Shown piece after piece: positions 34,674-43,782 of a DNA stretch of 64,000 nt. Positions within the stretch are counted from its first letter, which is position 1. Every line of letters begins with the position of its first letter. Source of the DNA: Marvinbryantia formatexigens DSM 14469 (GTDB lineage: Bacteria > Bacillota > Clostridia > Lachnospirales > Lachnospiraceae). The notes beneath the pieces were generated by a model. It was not told the origin of the DNA. It searched no databases and saw nothing but the letters and a program-made list of their open reading frames with translations. Both the position numbers and the translations under genes were made by a program. The stretch spans positions 3,937,501 to 4,001,500 of the forward strand of contig NZ_CP102268.1 of assembly GCF_025148285.1 (NCBI RefSeq), given 5' to 3'.

Positions 34674-35492
34674 ATGTGCCGAGTTTTGGATAATAGTCTT
34701 TTTGTTAAAGACAGAAAGAAATATATAAAAATAAGTGAATGTGCAACAAGTTTCAATTCACTCTATAATAAAAACAATATTATTCAGGATGATATCTTCA
34801 ATGTGTTGGAGAATTATGTGGCACGCCATGATATGCCATTTGAGATGCTAAGATATCCTATTGAGGATACGGATTTGTGTGCATGTACTTTTATTCGCAA
34901 GGGACGTATGTTTGTTATGATTAATTCTGCTTTGCCATTATCAAAGCAGATATTTGCTGCAGCACATGAACTGTATCATATTTATTGCTATTTTGAAGAG
35001 CATAATTCTGAATTGTTACAATCTGGATCAATTTTGGCATCTAGTATTATAGATGAAGAAGCAAAAGAGATTGAGGATATGGAAGCAAATGCTTTTGCTG
35101 CTATTTTATTGGCTCCAAAGGAACGACTTGATGAACAAACAGATGTGTACAATTTATCATATAAAAATATTTCTGTGCAAACTATTCTTAAGATAATAGA
35201 CATTTTTGCAATTCCATATAAGGCGGCAGTAATTCGCCTTTTGGAGGAAGATAGGATTGATGCAAAAGATGCAAAGAAACTTTTGCAGGTCACTGAAGAA
35301 GAGATTAGCAAACAAATGAAACTCACGGGAAAAGCTGCACGGTGGCAGGAAATACATAAGGATTTTGTTAGATTTGGAAGTTTATCAGAATTGATGTATG
35401 ACGTTGAGCAGATGGATGCAGTTCGTGATGAGCGGTTGTCAAGTGATAAGAGCAGATTAACTGAAATTATGAAAAACTTAAGAAAACAGTGA
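34674..35492 (+). CDS. ImmA/IrrE-family metallopeptidase
   Basis: 272 residues with the zinc-binding HEXXH motif in FAAAHELYHIYCYFEEHNSE and a third ligand candidate in EDMEANAFAAILLAPKE (the E-ANAFA motif typical of the family). Members cleave XRE-family repressors after stress or activation. Immediately after the XRE gene and 10 bp before a PIN-like gene, forming a three-gene module. AT-rich, as expected for accessory DNA. Confidence 0.9.
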   Translation: MCRVLDNSLFVKDRKKYIKISECATSFNSLYNKNNIIQDDIFNVLENYVARHDMPFEMLRYPIEDTDLCACTFIRKGRMFVMINSALPLSKQIFAAAHELYHIYCYFEEHNSELLQSGSILASSIIDEEAKEIEDMEANAFAAILLAPKERLDEQTDVYNLSYKNISVQTILKIIDIFAIPYKAAVIRLLEEDRIDAKDAKKLLQVTEEEISKQMKLTGKAARWQEIHKDFVRFGSLSELMYDVEQMDAVRDERLSSDKSRLTEIMKNLRKQ

Positions 35493-35502
35493 GGTAGTGC
35501 CT

Positions 35503-36119
35503 ATGGGAATAGACAAAAGATATGCCTTGCTGGATACTGACTTTTTGTATAAATCACATTTGGCAAGAAACGCCAAAAATTATACACTGACAGACTTATA
35601 TATTTAGAATTACTAGAAACGAGTTGCGATACTTTTAATGCAAATTTTTATAAACAGTACTACGGTTCGTTGAATGAGATGGAAGACTTGAACGATGTTG
35701 AGGCATTTTTGGCGGCATTAAAGGAATGTGATGATAATGTTCCGCATAAAATGGGTTTGGGTGAGAAAAAGACCTATGTGTTAATTCAAATGATGGAGAT
35801 TATGCATAGCAATCGGGTGTATGTATTTTGCTCAGATGATTTTAAAGCAAGACAGAGTATCGCAAGTTTAGAAACACCGGTTCATTGTATTAGTATATTA
35901 GGTGTTTTCTATAAGCTGATGAAGATGGGAAAGGAAAAATCTGAAATGCAGGAATATTACGATCATCTGGCTGCATTTTTGAAAAAACAGACGGAATATA
36001 AGGTTTGGTCTATATCTGGTCACCAACGAGATGGTGTGCCAATTCAGCAAGTATTTGATGAAATGTATGATGAAAAATTTCAGATGTTGCGGAATGGAGA
36101 TTTGAAATACATAAAGTAA
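35503..36119 (+). pseudogene. PIN-like third gene of the XRE-ImmA module, frameshifted
   Basis: ATG 35503 encodes MGIDKRYALLDTDFLYKSHL followed by ARNAKN, where LLDTDFLYK is PIN-like with an early acidic residue. At about 35570-35582, in an A5 run, the frame shifts; the rest (LTDRLIYLELLETSCDTF... through LRNGDLKYIK) continues in another frame to 36119. The combined length is about 205 residues. The shifted frame contains RVYVFCSDDFKARQS and a conserved acidic set that would suit a nuclease domain. No closer family is recognised. Broken by mutation, or by a sequencing error in the homopolymer. Confidence 0.6.
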
Positions 36120-36206
36120 AGTGTCTGTTGACATGGGAGTAAGCCTTGAGGGAGTAATCCTTTAGGGCTTTTCTTATGCAGAAATTTATGGAAGGAGGGG
36201 ATTCCA

Positions 36207-36643
36207 ATGGCAGGTAGAAAGCCAAAGCCTGCAGCGATTAAGGAACTGGAAGGCAATCCAGGTGGAGGAAGAGCTGGGAGAATGTTACTTCTCAGCTTGG
36301 AGCATATACGGTGCTTGCTAATGCGAAGGCTATGGTGGAGAAGCATCCGGGATATGAAGTGTATGACTGGAATGGTAAGCAGGGTTATCCTGAGGTGGCA
36401 GAGGGTGGCTCTGGAGATGGCATGAGTAATACGGATTGTCCGTTTATAGTGAAGGTAAGTATCCCGGATTTGAATATCAGGAAGGGTGCCGGAACGAATA
36501 CGGATAAGACGGGTGCTTATACTGGTGTGGGAGTGTTTACTATCACCCAAGTAAAGAGCGGTAGTGGCTCAACACTTGGATGGGGTAAATTGAAATCTGG
36601 ATTAAGCTGGATTAGCCTGGACTATTGTAAACGAGTTAACTAA
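36207..36643 (+). pseudogene. Prophage scar: terminase small subunit start joined to endolysin end
   Basis: GGAGGGG then MAGRKPKPAAIKELEGNPGG is the N-terminus of a phage terminase small subunit. Within about 36260-36270 it changes to the end of an N-acetylmuramoyl-L-alanine amidase in another frame (SWENVTSQLGAYTVLANAKA, VEKHPGYEVYDWNGKQ, then an SH3-like repeat ...ISLDYCKRVN). This is a deletion scar that removed nearly an entire prophage between its packaging and lysis genes. Confidence 0.75.
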
Positions 36644-36791
36644 CACGCTGCTTTGGGAAACGGATGATTTTGTCATTATCTTCGAGATCATCTGCTTCCT
36701 GGATTTCAACATATTCTGCAGCAATGATTTTAGATGCCCTGGTTTCAAAAACAGAGGATGATTGAGCTGTTCTTATTATGGGGGATTGTAA

Positions 36792-37319
36792 TTATTCGTA
36801 TTTTAGTTTTAATTCTTCAATCCATGTTTCAATGGATTGTGCAAGAACGAATTGTTGTTGCAAGACCGCTAATCCTGTTTGTGGGATTTCGGGTACATTT
36901 TCTTTCACTTTCAAATTTTCTTCCAGATATGACTTTAGTGTTTTTACATTGGCTTCAATATCTGTTAGACATTTTATTTGATTTTCTGGCGAAAGGGCAT
37001 CCAGGTTGACAATGACCGCATTAAAATCCAAGAAGATTTGAATAGGCTTTGCGGATATTTCAAACATAAGATTTTCAAGCTGCTTTTCGCCCGCTTCTGT
37101 TAAGGAGTAGATTGCCTTTTCTGGCATTTTTCCCTCTTTGACTATGCTACTTGAAATGTATCCCTTTTCCTCTAACTGGATAACTTTTTTATAGATTGAC
37201 GGAGTGCTGATTTTTACCCATTTTGATATGTTACGGTATTCAACCAATTTTTGGATGTCGTAAGCACTTAGGGCTTCCTTTTTCAGCATTCCTAATACGA
37301 TTAAATCTATTGTTGCCAT
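36792..37319 (-). CDS. PadR-family transcriptional regulator
   Basis: 175 residues. Begins MATIDLIVLGMLKKEALSAY, the canonical PadR N-terminus, with a winged helix (TPSIYKKVIQLEEKGYISSS), then a C-terminal coiled coil. Divergent from the MATE gene at 37442, with a perfect palindrome between them (37344-37364), the normal layout for a PadR repressor of an efflux pump responding to its substrate. Stop 36792-36794, start CAT complement at 37317-37319. Confidence 0.9.
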   Translation of the reverse strand: MATIDLIVLGMLKKEALSAYDIQKLVEYRNISKWVKISTPSIYKKVIQLEEKGYISSSIVKEGKMPEKAIYSLTEAGEKQLENLMFEISAKPIQIFLDFNAVIVNLDALSPENQIKCLTDIEANVKTLKSYLEENLKVKENVPEIPQTGLAVLQQQFVLAQSIETWIEELKLKYE

Positions 37320-37337
37320 GATATTCTCCTTTCTCTA

Positions 37338-37366
37338 TTGACAACTACTATAATTTATAGTAGTAT
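37338..37366 (+). promoter_or_regulatory. MATE 2 promoter with operator in the spacer
   Basis: TTGACA (37338-37343), 17-bp spacer, TAGTAT (37361-37366). The palindrome ACTACTATAA-T-TTATAGTAGT (37344-37364, perfect 10-bp arms) fills the spacer; related half-sites occur at about 37391-37402. Confidence 0.85.
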
Positions 37367-37441
37367 ATACAACGCAGTTTTAAATGCTGTAATTTATACT
37401 ACTATACTTTATATTTAAAGTCAAGAAAAGGAGTGTTAATT

Positions 37442-38827
37442 ATGAATCAACAAAACAAGAAAATGCAACTATTAGGTAACGCACCTATCCCTCAAGCCCT
37501 ATTAGCAATGGGTATCCCGACAATGATTGGAATGTTGGTAAACGCATTATACAATCTGGTGGATGCTTATTTTGTTGGAGGATTGGGAGAGAGCCAGATG
37601 GGAGCAATTTCAGTTGTGTACCCATTAGGACAGGTTGTGGTTGGTTTAGGGCTTCTATTTGGAAATGGGGCAGCATCCTACATTTCCAGATTGTTAGGAC
37701 GCAATGATAAGGAAAAGGCAAACCAAGTTGTCAGTACAGCCTTATATAGCAGCGTTTTTGTCGGGGCAGTTATGATTATCCTGTCTGTCATTTTTCTAAA
37801 GCCGATACTAAGTATTTTGGGAGCGACAGAGAGTATTTTGCCCTATGCGGTCACATATGGAAGTATTTATATTATTTCCTGCATCTTCAATGTCTTTAAT
37901 GTCACAATGAATAATATCGTGACAAGCGAGGGAGCAGCAAAGACGACCATGTGCGCTCTGCTGATGGGAGCCGTACTGAATATTGCATTAGACCCCATAT
38001 TTATTTATGTACTGGATTTGGGAGTGGCAGGAGCCGCCATTGCTACTGCAATTTCACAGGTAGTATCTACTCTGGTGTATCTATTTTATATTTTTGAAAA
38101 GAAGAGTGTATTTGATTTTAAAATAAAGAATTACTGCCTTTCAAAAGAGGTTGTATCGGAAATTTTTAAGATTGGTATTCCAACGCTTGTGTTCCAGATA
38201 TTAACAAGCCTTTCCATTTCTATCATCAACAATGCGGCGGCTGATTATGGAGATGCTGCAATCGCAGGAATGGGAGTTGTGACACGCCTTGTTTCAATGG
38301 GAAGTCTGACAATATTTGGTTTTATTAAAGGCTTTCAGCCAATCGCAGGGTACAGCTATGGGGCGAAAAAATTCAACCGCCTGCATGAAGCAATTAAAAC
38401 CTCTATTATCTGGTCAACCGTGTTTTGTGTTGTTTATGGATTGATACTGGCTTTATTTTCAACGTCCATCGTGTCACAATTCGCAAGTGGCAATCTGGAG
38501 ATGATTAAAGTAGGGGCAAGCTCATTAAGGGTAAATGGAATTTCTCTCATGCTGTTTGGCTTCTATACCGTATATTCCTCATTATTCCTTGCTTTAGGAA
38601 AAGGAAAAGAGGGCTTTATTCTCGGAGCTTGCAGGCAGGGAATTTGCTTTGTGCCAGTTATTCTCGTTCTTCCTATGATATGGGGACTGAATGGTATTCT
38701 GTATGCTCAGCCAGTTGCAGATGTGCTTTCGGCTATTATTACGGTATTTATGGCTATCCATCTTCACAGAGAATTAAATGAATCAGAAAAGCAAGCGGCT
38801 ATTGCAGGAACTAATGAAGTACATTAA
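37442..38827 (+). CDS. MATE-family efflux transporter (2)
   Basis: 461 residues with the MATE N-terminal pattern GNAPIPQALLAMGIPTMIGM and the NALYNLVDAYFVGGLGESQM stretch. Twelve predicted helices. Related to NorM-type exporters of drugs and organic cations. AAAGGAG before ATG 37442 (a GTG three codons earlier is an alternative). Regulated by the divergent PadR. Directly followed by a small zinc-ribbon gene that is common cargo of conjugative elements. Confidence 0.92.
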   Translation: MNQQNKKMQLLGNAPIPQALLAMGIPTMIGMLVNALYNLVDAYFVGGLGESQMGAISVVYPLGQVVVGLGLLFGNGAASYISRLLGRNDKEKANQVVSTALYSSVFVGAVMIILSVIFLKPILSILGATESILPYAVTYGSIYIISCIFNVFNVTMNNIVTSEGAAKTTMCALLMGAVLNIALDPIFIYVLDLGVAGAAIATAISQVVSTLVYLFYIFEKKSVFDFKIKNYCLSKEVVSEIFKIGIPTLVFQILTSLSISIINNAAADYGDAAIAGMGVVTRLVSMGSLTIFGFIKGFQPIAGYSYGAKKFNRLHEAIKTSIIWSTVFCVVYGLILALFSTSIVSQFASGNLEMIKVGASSLRVNGISLMLFGFYTVYSSLFLALGKGKEGFILGACRQGICFVPVILVLPMIWGLNGILYAQPVADVLSAIITVFMAIHLHRELNESEKQAAIAGTNEVH

Positions 38828-38838
38828 GGAGATGTTTT

Positions 38839-39027
38839 ATGCAAAATGAAAAATGGGTACTTTGCCCCGTTTGTGGAAACAAAACACGGATAAAAATAAG
38901 AGAAAATACGGTACTTCTTAATTTTCCTCTTTTTTGTCCGAAGTGCAGGCAGGAACAGCTTATAAATGTTCAGCAATTAAAAGTAACTATCATCAAAGAG
39001 CCAGACGCACAGACGCAGAGCCGATGA
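38839..39027 (+). CDS. Cysteine-rich KTR-domain protein
   Basis: 62 residues. Two CxxC knuckles (CPVCGN and CPKCRQ) around a KTRIKIRENTVLLNFPLFCP core, the small KTR family carried in Tn916-like conjugative transposons. Function unknown; probably a zinc-ribbon binding nucleic acid or partner protein. GGAGATG ahead of ATG 38839. First surviving gene of the decayed element end. Confidence 0.85.
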   Translation: MQNEKWVLCPVCGNKTRIKIRENTVLLNFPLFCPKCRQEQLINVQQLKVTIIKEPDAQTQSR

Positions 39028-39501
39028 ATTTGTGAGAGATAAACTCACAGCTCATTGGCTCTTTCTTTTTATACAGAATAGGTTGGATAAGCCCACCGAA
39101 TAAAAAAACGGAGCTTCGGTGGGCAGTTTTGTCATGCCTATATGAGAAATCCCCCATTCTCTGTTTTGAGTTTGGAGGGATTTTCTTTGTGTTGGTCTAA
39201 ACCAGACCACCGCTTGATACAAATAGCGGTTTTATACATAGCATCATGTAAAAATAAGGATGATGCGTTAAAAAAAGCCATGCCCGTGCATGGAACTCCT
39301 ATACCCACAAAGTAGAAGCTAAATATCTACAAAATAGAAATAGATACTCTTATAATCGTAAAGGTGTGACAGCCTTTACGGTTTTTCTTTTGTCGTTTTT
39401 TGCAGAACTCTGTAAAAGGCAGATTTGCGGCGTAGGCTGCCGTTTCCCCCCCCGGCCAATCTGGATTTTCAAAAAATTCATATTGATTGGAGGAAACAAA
39501 T

Positions 39502-39827
39502 ATGGCTTACAACAAAGCCAAAGAAGAAAGAAAATGGCGGCTCTGGAAAGAAGCCGAGGAAAAGAAATTGCGGAGAATTTAGGTGTCAGCGAGGATACCA
39601 TAGAACGGCTCCGTATTCACGATTGGGCAATATTTAATTCTGACAGACGGTACTATGAGAAGTTGCAGGAAGCAGGTACATATCTGGAAGAAGTTGCCGA
39701 GAGTGCCCCGCAATCCGGGGTAAAGACGGTTGATGATTTTCTGGACAGCATCGAAAATGACCGTCTTTATGAAATTTTAATTGAAGTGGACAGGTTTAAA
39801 GAAAAATTGAAAAAATTTTTGAGGTAG
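39502..39827 (+). pseudogene. Broken sigma-like regulator (homologue of the 15573 gene)
   Basis: Begins MAYNKAKEERKWRLWKEAEE, closely like the gene at 15573, then stops after KKLRRI. The continuation (ENLGVSEDTIERLRIHDWAI...) is in another frame and ends LKKFLR before the region-4 HTH. Thus a frameshift near 39575 and loss of the C-terminal DNA-binding part. Upstream at 39160-39500 lies the same type of leader as at 15133-15572, with CCCCCCCC near 39449. The 560 bp after it (39828-40392) hold no intact gene, only remnant element DNA. Confidence 0.75.
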
Positions 39828-40392
39828 AGGGGAATTTGACGGTTTCCCATCGGCTACTGGGTGAGAGGACAAAATCCTCCCGCCCAGTTTTCCTTGTGTG
39901 GCGAAAACGGGACTGTTCCTTGACAACCGAATACTCATTCGCCAAATACTTCCTCTTTGTGATTGTGATGAGCATAAGCGTGTGCAGCGGTACGCCATGA
40001 CCTGCCAAATGGCAGCGAGCGATGAAAGGTGGTGAGCCAGTCTTTACCGATTCAAAATATCGGGCAGCTCTCGATTTCGCCATGACCCACAAAGAGAATA
40101 ATGGTACTCCCGTCCAGTCACAGTCCGAACGGTATCCAACCCGTCACAGGCAATGAGGGCGGCTCTGTCAGAACGACAGTTGAGGTGGAACTCCTGTGGT
40201 GTCAGTTCGCTGCTGACCGTTTGGCGACTTCCCATAGCATTTCGGGGCGTCGAGGACAAATTGAAATGCTTTTATCATGATGCCAGATGCAGGGTGGTCT
40301 ATGGAAACAGAGAATTGTTTATGCTCTCCTAACCTTAATTACTTCCTTGTGTCTGGCTGTTACATAGGCAGGATGTACCTGCCTAAATTCTG

Positions 40393-40792
40393 ATGGGAGG
40401 TCAGACACTTATAGAAAGAATTATTAAGCGTGGCGACATTTATTATGCAGAGCTTAACCCTGTTATCGGCTCGGAGCAAGGCGGTACACGCCCTGTACTT
40501 ATCATCTTGAACGATACAGGAGACAGGCACAGCCCTACCGTAATTGTTGCTGCAATTACAAGCAAATTGTATTCTAAAGCAAAATTACCAACTCATGCTG
40601 CTGTTAAGGATTCAGAAATTCTTGAAAAAAATTCGGTTGTTCTGCTTGAGCAAATCCGTACCATTGATAAGCAACGGCTAAAGGAGTTTGTAGGAACTTC
40701 TTGATAAAGGTTTTCTTTTATCTGTAGATAAAGCGTTAGCTGTTAGTATAGGGTTTCATTACGTTGATGAGGAGTATAAAGGAGCAAAATAA
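40393..40792 (+). pseudogene. MazF/PemK-family toxin, frameshifted
   Basis: The first 103 codons contain [20 protein letters not shown] followed by [10 protein letters not shown], the MazF motif, and [15 protein letters not shown]. After FVGTS-stop (near 40701) the remaining residues ([20 protein letters not shown]) continue in another frame to TAA 40790-40792. MazF enzymes are sequence-specific mRNA interferases. No mazE-type antitoxin gene is seen next to it, so it may be inactive. A one-base indel explains the break. Confidence 0.7.
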
Positions 40793-40828
40793 TAATGTAG
40801 TGGTACAGATTATTTTATAAAAGGATTC

Positions 40829-41040
40829 ATGTTTATGGCGGAACAGACACAGGTTGAAATAAAGGACAAATTTTGTTTTACTGTTGACGAAGCATCTGCT
40901 TACTTTAATATAGGAGAAAAGAAACTAAGGAAGATTGTCACGGATAATTTAGATACTGGTTTTATTATTCAAAATGGAGTAAAGTTTTTGATAAAAAGAG
41001 AACAGTTTGAAAATTCTTAGAAGATGTAACAGCGATTTAG
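40829..41040 (+). pseudogene. Tn916-type excisionase, frameshifted near its end
   Basis: The protein (VDEASAYFNIGEKKLRKIVT, then IKREQFEN) is a winged-helix Xis of the Tn916 family. TAG at 41018 cuts it after REQFENS, whereas one extra A in the AAAATTC run would give QFEKFLEDVTAI-stop (41038-41040), the normal Xis end. Probably still partly functional or a sequencing error. AAAGGA precedes. Confidence 0.65.
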
Positions 41041-41196
41041 AAATTAAAAGAGGAAAAAAGGGTAATTTCATCGGACGGCTGTTGGATATTTCCTTTACGA
41101 GTGCCGTCAAAATTTCAAGATAGAAAAAGAGCTTTGCCTATGGTATACTACAATATATCGTGGCAGGGCTCTTTTTCATATGAAAGGAGCATCGAA

Positions 41197-42230
41197 ATGG
41201 GCGGAAAAAGACGAGACAGCAAAAAACGTATTCTTCGCAATGGAGAGAGCCAACGCCAAGATGGACGATATGCGTTCAAATACATTGATGCAACTGGTAA
41301 ACCGCAATTTGTTTACAGTTGGAAACTGGAAAAAACAGATAAAACACCACAAGGGAAACGAGATGACATCTCGTTAAGGAAAAAAGAGAAGTTGATATTG
41401 AAAGATATTGACGATGCGATTGTTCCTTGTGGTGGAGAAATGACAGTGTTAGAACTGGTTAGGAAGTATCTGTTACAGAAAACAGGTGTACGGCATAATA
41501 CCGAAGCTAATTATAACTTTGTTGTGAATATCATCAAAAAAGAGGACTTTGGTAAAAAGAGGATTGACAAAGTTAAATTGTCAGATGCTAAGTGCTGGCT
41601 CATCAAATTACAGAAAGACGGGCGTGGGTACAGCACAATCCACTCAGTTAGAGGTGTTGTCAGACCTGCATTTCAAATGGCAGTTGATGATGATTTGATA
41701 AGCAAGAACCCATTTGAATTTCAGCTTGCTACTGTCGTGGTTAATGATAGTGTGACAAGGGAAGCGCTTACAAGAAAACAGGAACGGGCATTTTTAGAAT
41801 TTTTGGAAAATGATAAGCAGTTTTGCAGGTATTATGAGGGAATCTATATCCTGTTCAAAACAGGGCTTCGTATTTCTGAATTACAAATAGAAAGAAGCTG
41901 AAAGTTGAACCTATGATAGATGGTAAATGTGGTTTCTTATATTTGGACAAGAACGATATGCCGATGGTGGCTTTGCATTGGGAGAAATACTTTCAACATA
42001 TTTGTGAGAAGTATAACAGTATTTATAAAGTGCAGATGCCTAAAGTTACACCGCACGTTTGTAGGCATAGGCATACCTTTTGTTCTAATATGGCAAAAAG
42101 CGGCATGAATCCAAAGATATTACAGTACCTCATGGGACATTCAGACATGGGCTTAACCTTAAATACTTATACACACATCGGATATGACGATGCGAAAGAA
42201 GAGTTAAAACGGGTGTCAAACGCCGAGTAG
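41197..42230 (+). pseudogene. Tn916-type tyrosine integrase with internal deletion
   Basis: N-terminal arm-binding and core-binding domains are intact (MGGKRRDSKKRILRNGESQR... to FKTGLRISEL, including catalytic Arg). The frame then breaks at TGA 41899. About 70 residues that normally follow R-ISE are missing, and the frame resumes as KLKVEPMIDGKCGFLYLDKN, ending with TPHVCRHRHTFC, where a 6-bp duplication adds RH, and LNTYTHIGYDDA (catalytic Tyr). This integrase should be inactive. Confidence 0.85.
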
Positions 42231-42380
42231 TAAAATAGCTATATTCCTCTTAAGTTACTACTTTTGAGGGAAAAGATATGCGAATTTATGCTACAATATG
42301 CCACAGACAGAAGATAAATGCAAACAAGAAAAAATGCCGAAAAATCAAGAAAATCCAGTAAAATCAAGGAGTTTAAATAT

Positions 42381-42464
42381 ATGATAAAAGTATTATTTGT
42401 TTGCCACGGCAGGATCTTGAAAAGTCCCGGAAAAGCCTGTAAAATCAATGGCTTCACGGCTTAA
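42381..42464 (+). pseudogene. 5' fragment of a low-molecular-weight phosphatase gene
   Basis: ATG 42381 gives MIKVLFVCHG, the same first residues as the intact phosphatase at 50722 (MIKILFVCHG), then unrelated RILKSPGK... to TAA. It lies 150 bp after the broken integrase, as the intact gene lies 239 bp after the intact integrase, so it is likely a scar of an insertion at the phosphatase 5' end. Confidence 0.65.
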
Positions 42465-42506
42465 AAGGCATTTACTATACCACTACTGCACCATTTTGAT
42501 TGGGGC

Positions 42507-42524
42507 AAGAGCCTTGATATGACA
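42507..42524 (+). repeat. AAGAGCC-repeat near element ends, copy 1
   Basis: AAGAGCCTTGATATGACA. Copies: 45305-45322 (one mismatch) and, inverted, 49242-49259 before the intact integrase. Preceded here by CTGCACCATTTTGA, also found in related form at 45290. Possible integrase arm or terminal sites. Confidence 0.5.
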
Positions 42525-42637
42525 AGGGAAAGTGGAAACGAGATGAGATTTGCATTATTGTAGAATTTTGAGGAATATTTTGTTATGATATGAACTGGGT
42601 AGACGGCTTCTACCCAATTTAACCGGGAGGGTATTGC

Positions 42638-43678
42638 ATGGAAAATATCGTGACAGGTGATTTTTTCGATAGGGTATTAGAAGTCCTTAAAAAAGCCAGA
42701 GAACAAGCAAAAATGGCACTAAATATTTCTATGGTCTATTCCTACTATGAAGTAGGACGGATGATTATAGAAGAAGAACAAAACGGGAAACAGAGAGCTG
42801 AATATGGGAAAGCTATTCTTAAAGAATTATCAAAGCGTTTGACAGAGAGCTTAGGAAAAGGATTTTCTGTGGAGAATCTGAAATTGATGCGTAGATTCTA
42901 TGTAGTATATTCCCAGGATCAAATTGGGCAGAATGTGTCTACCCAATTTGAAAACTTGCCTGTAACAAGAGAAGGGAGAAAATTTTTTCTAAGTTTTTCG
43001 CACTATGTATTACTTATGCGTATTCCTAATATAGATGAACGGCATTTTTATGAAATTGAGGCAGTTCGTAATGGATGGGGCGTAAAGGAACTGGGAAGAC
43101 AATATGACAGTGCATTATATGAACGATTAGCATTGAGTAGAGATAAAGAGGGCATAAAGCGATTATCAGCGGAAGGACAAATAATTGAGAAACCTGAAGA
43201 TTTATTAAAAGATCCATATGTATTGGAGTTTACAGGTTTACCGGAACTTGCAAAATATTCAGAAACGGATTTGGAAACTAAGATAATTGATCATTTACAG
43301 GAGTTCCTGTTGGAATTAGGACGAGGATTTACTTTTGTTGGACGACAAGTAAGATTCACTTTTGAAGATGAACACTATAGAGTGGATTTAGTATTTTTCA
43401 ATCGCTTATTGCGCTGCTTTGTGCTTTTTGACTTGAAGATTGGACGACTGAAGCATCAGGATATAGGACAGATGCAGATGTATGTGAATTATTATGACCG
43501 TAAAGTAAAGTTGGAAGATGAAAATCCGACAATAGGGATTTTGTTATGCAAGAATAAGAATGATGCTGTTGTTGAGATGACGTTACCAGAAGACAATAAT
43601 CAGATATTTGCAAGCAAGTATCTAACTGTGTTGCCTAGCAAAGAGGAACTGAAGAAGTTGATGGAAAGTGAAAATTAA
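42638..43678 (+). CDS. DUF1016 (YhcG-type) PDDEXK nuclease family protein
   Basis: 346 residues. An N-terminal helical DUF1016-N domain (about 10-150) is followed by a C-terminal PDDEXK-like domain: GRGFTFVGRQVRFTFEDEHY RVD, then CFVLFDLKIGRLKHQDIGQM with a conserved D...K core. This family is linked to restriction-modification islands and mobile DNA; activity is little characterised. GGGAGGG precedes. An inverted repeat CAAATTGGG / CCCAATTTG lies in the coding sequence (42919-42951), and TCTACCCAATTT also occurs in the leader just before the gene. Confidence 0.85.
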   Translation: MENIVTGDFFDRVLEVLKKAREQAKMALNISMVYSYYEVGRMIIEEEQNGKQRAEYGKAILKELSKRLTESLGKGFSVENLKLMRRFYVVYSQDQIGQNVSTQFENLPVTREGRKFFLSFSHYVLLMRIPNIDERHFYEIEAVRNGWGVKELGRQYDSALYERLALSRDKEGIKRLSAEGQIIEKPEDLLKDPYVLEFTGLPELAKYSETDLETKIIDHLQEFLLELGRGFTFVGRQVRFTFEDEHYRVDLVFFNRLLRCFVLFDLKIGRLKHQDIGQMQMYVNYYDRKVKLEDENPTIGILLCKNKNDAVVEMTLPEDNNQIFASKYLTVLPSKEELKKLMESEN

Positions 43679-43782
43679 AAAAGTGCAATTATACTTTAGA
43701 AATGGTTGAAGAATGTTCTTGTCAATTCAAAGAGCACGAAAATGATTAAGAATTTTTTAGGAACAGAAGAAAGAGGTATTGC

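Larger units (their letters stand above)
38839..42464 (+). mobile_element. Decayed end of a Tn916-like element
   Basis: The order KTR protein, sigma-like gene, MazF-like gene, excisionase, integrase on one strand is that of the right end of Tn916-type integrative elements. All but the KTR gene are broken: sigma frameshifted and truncated, MazF-like frameshifted, xis frameshifted at its end, int with a large internal deletion. The left boundary is not defined; the PadR/MATE pair upstream is probably cargo. Confidence 0.6.
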
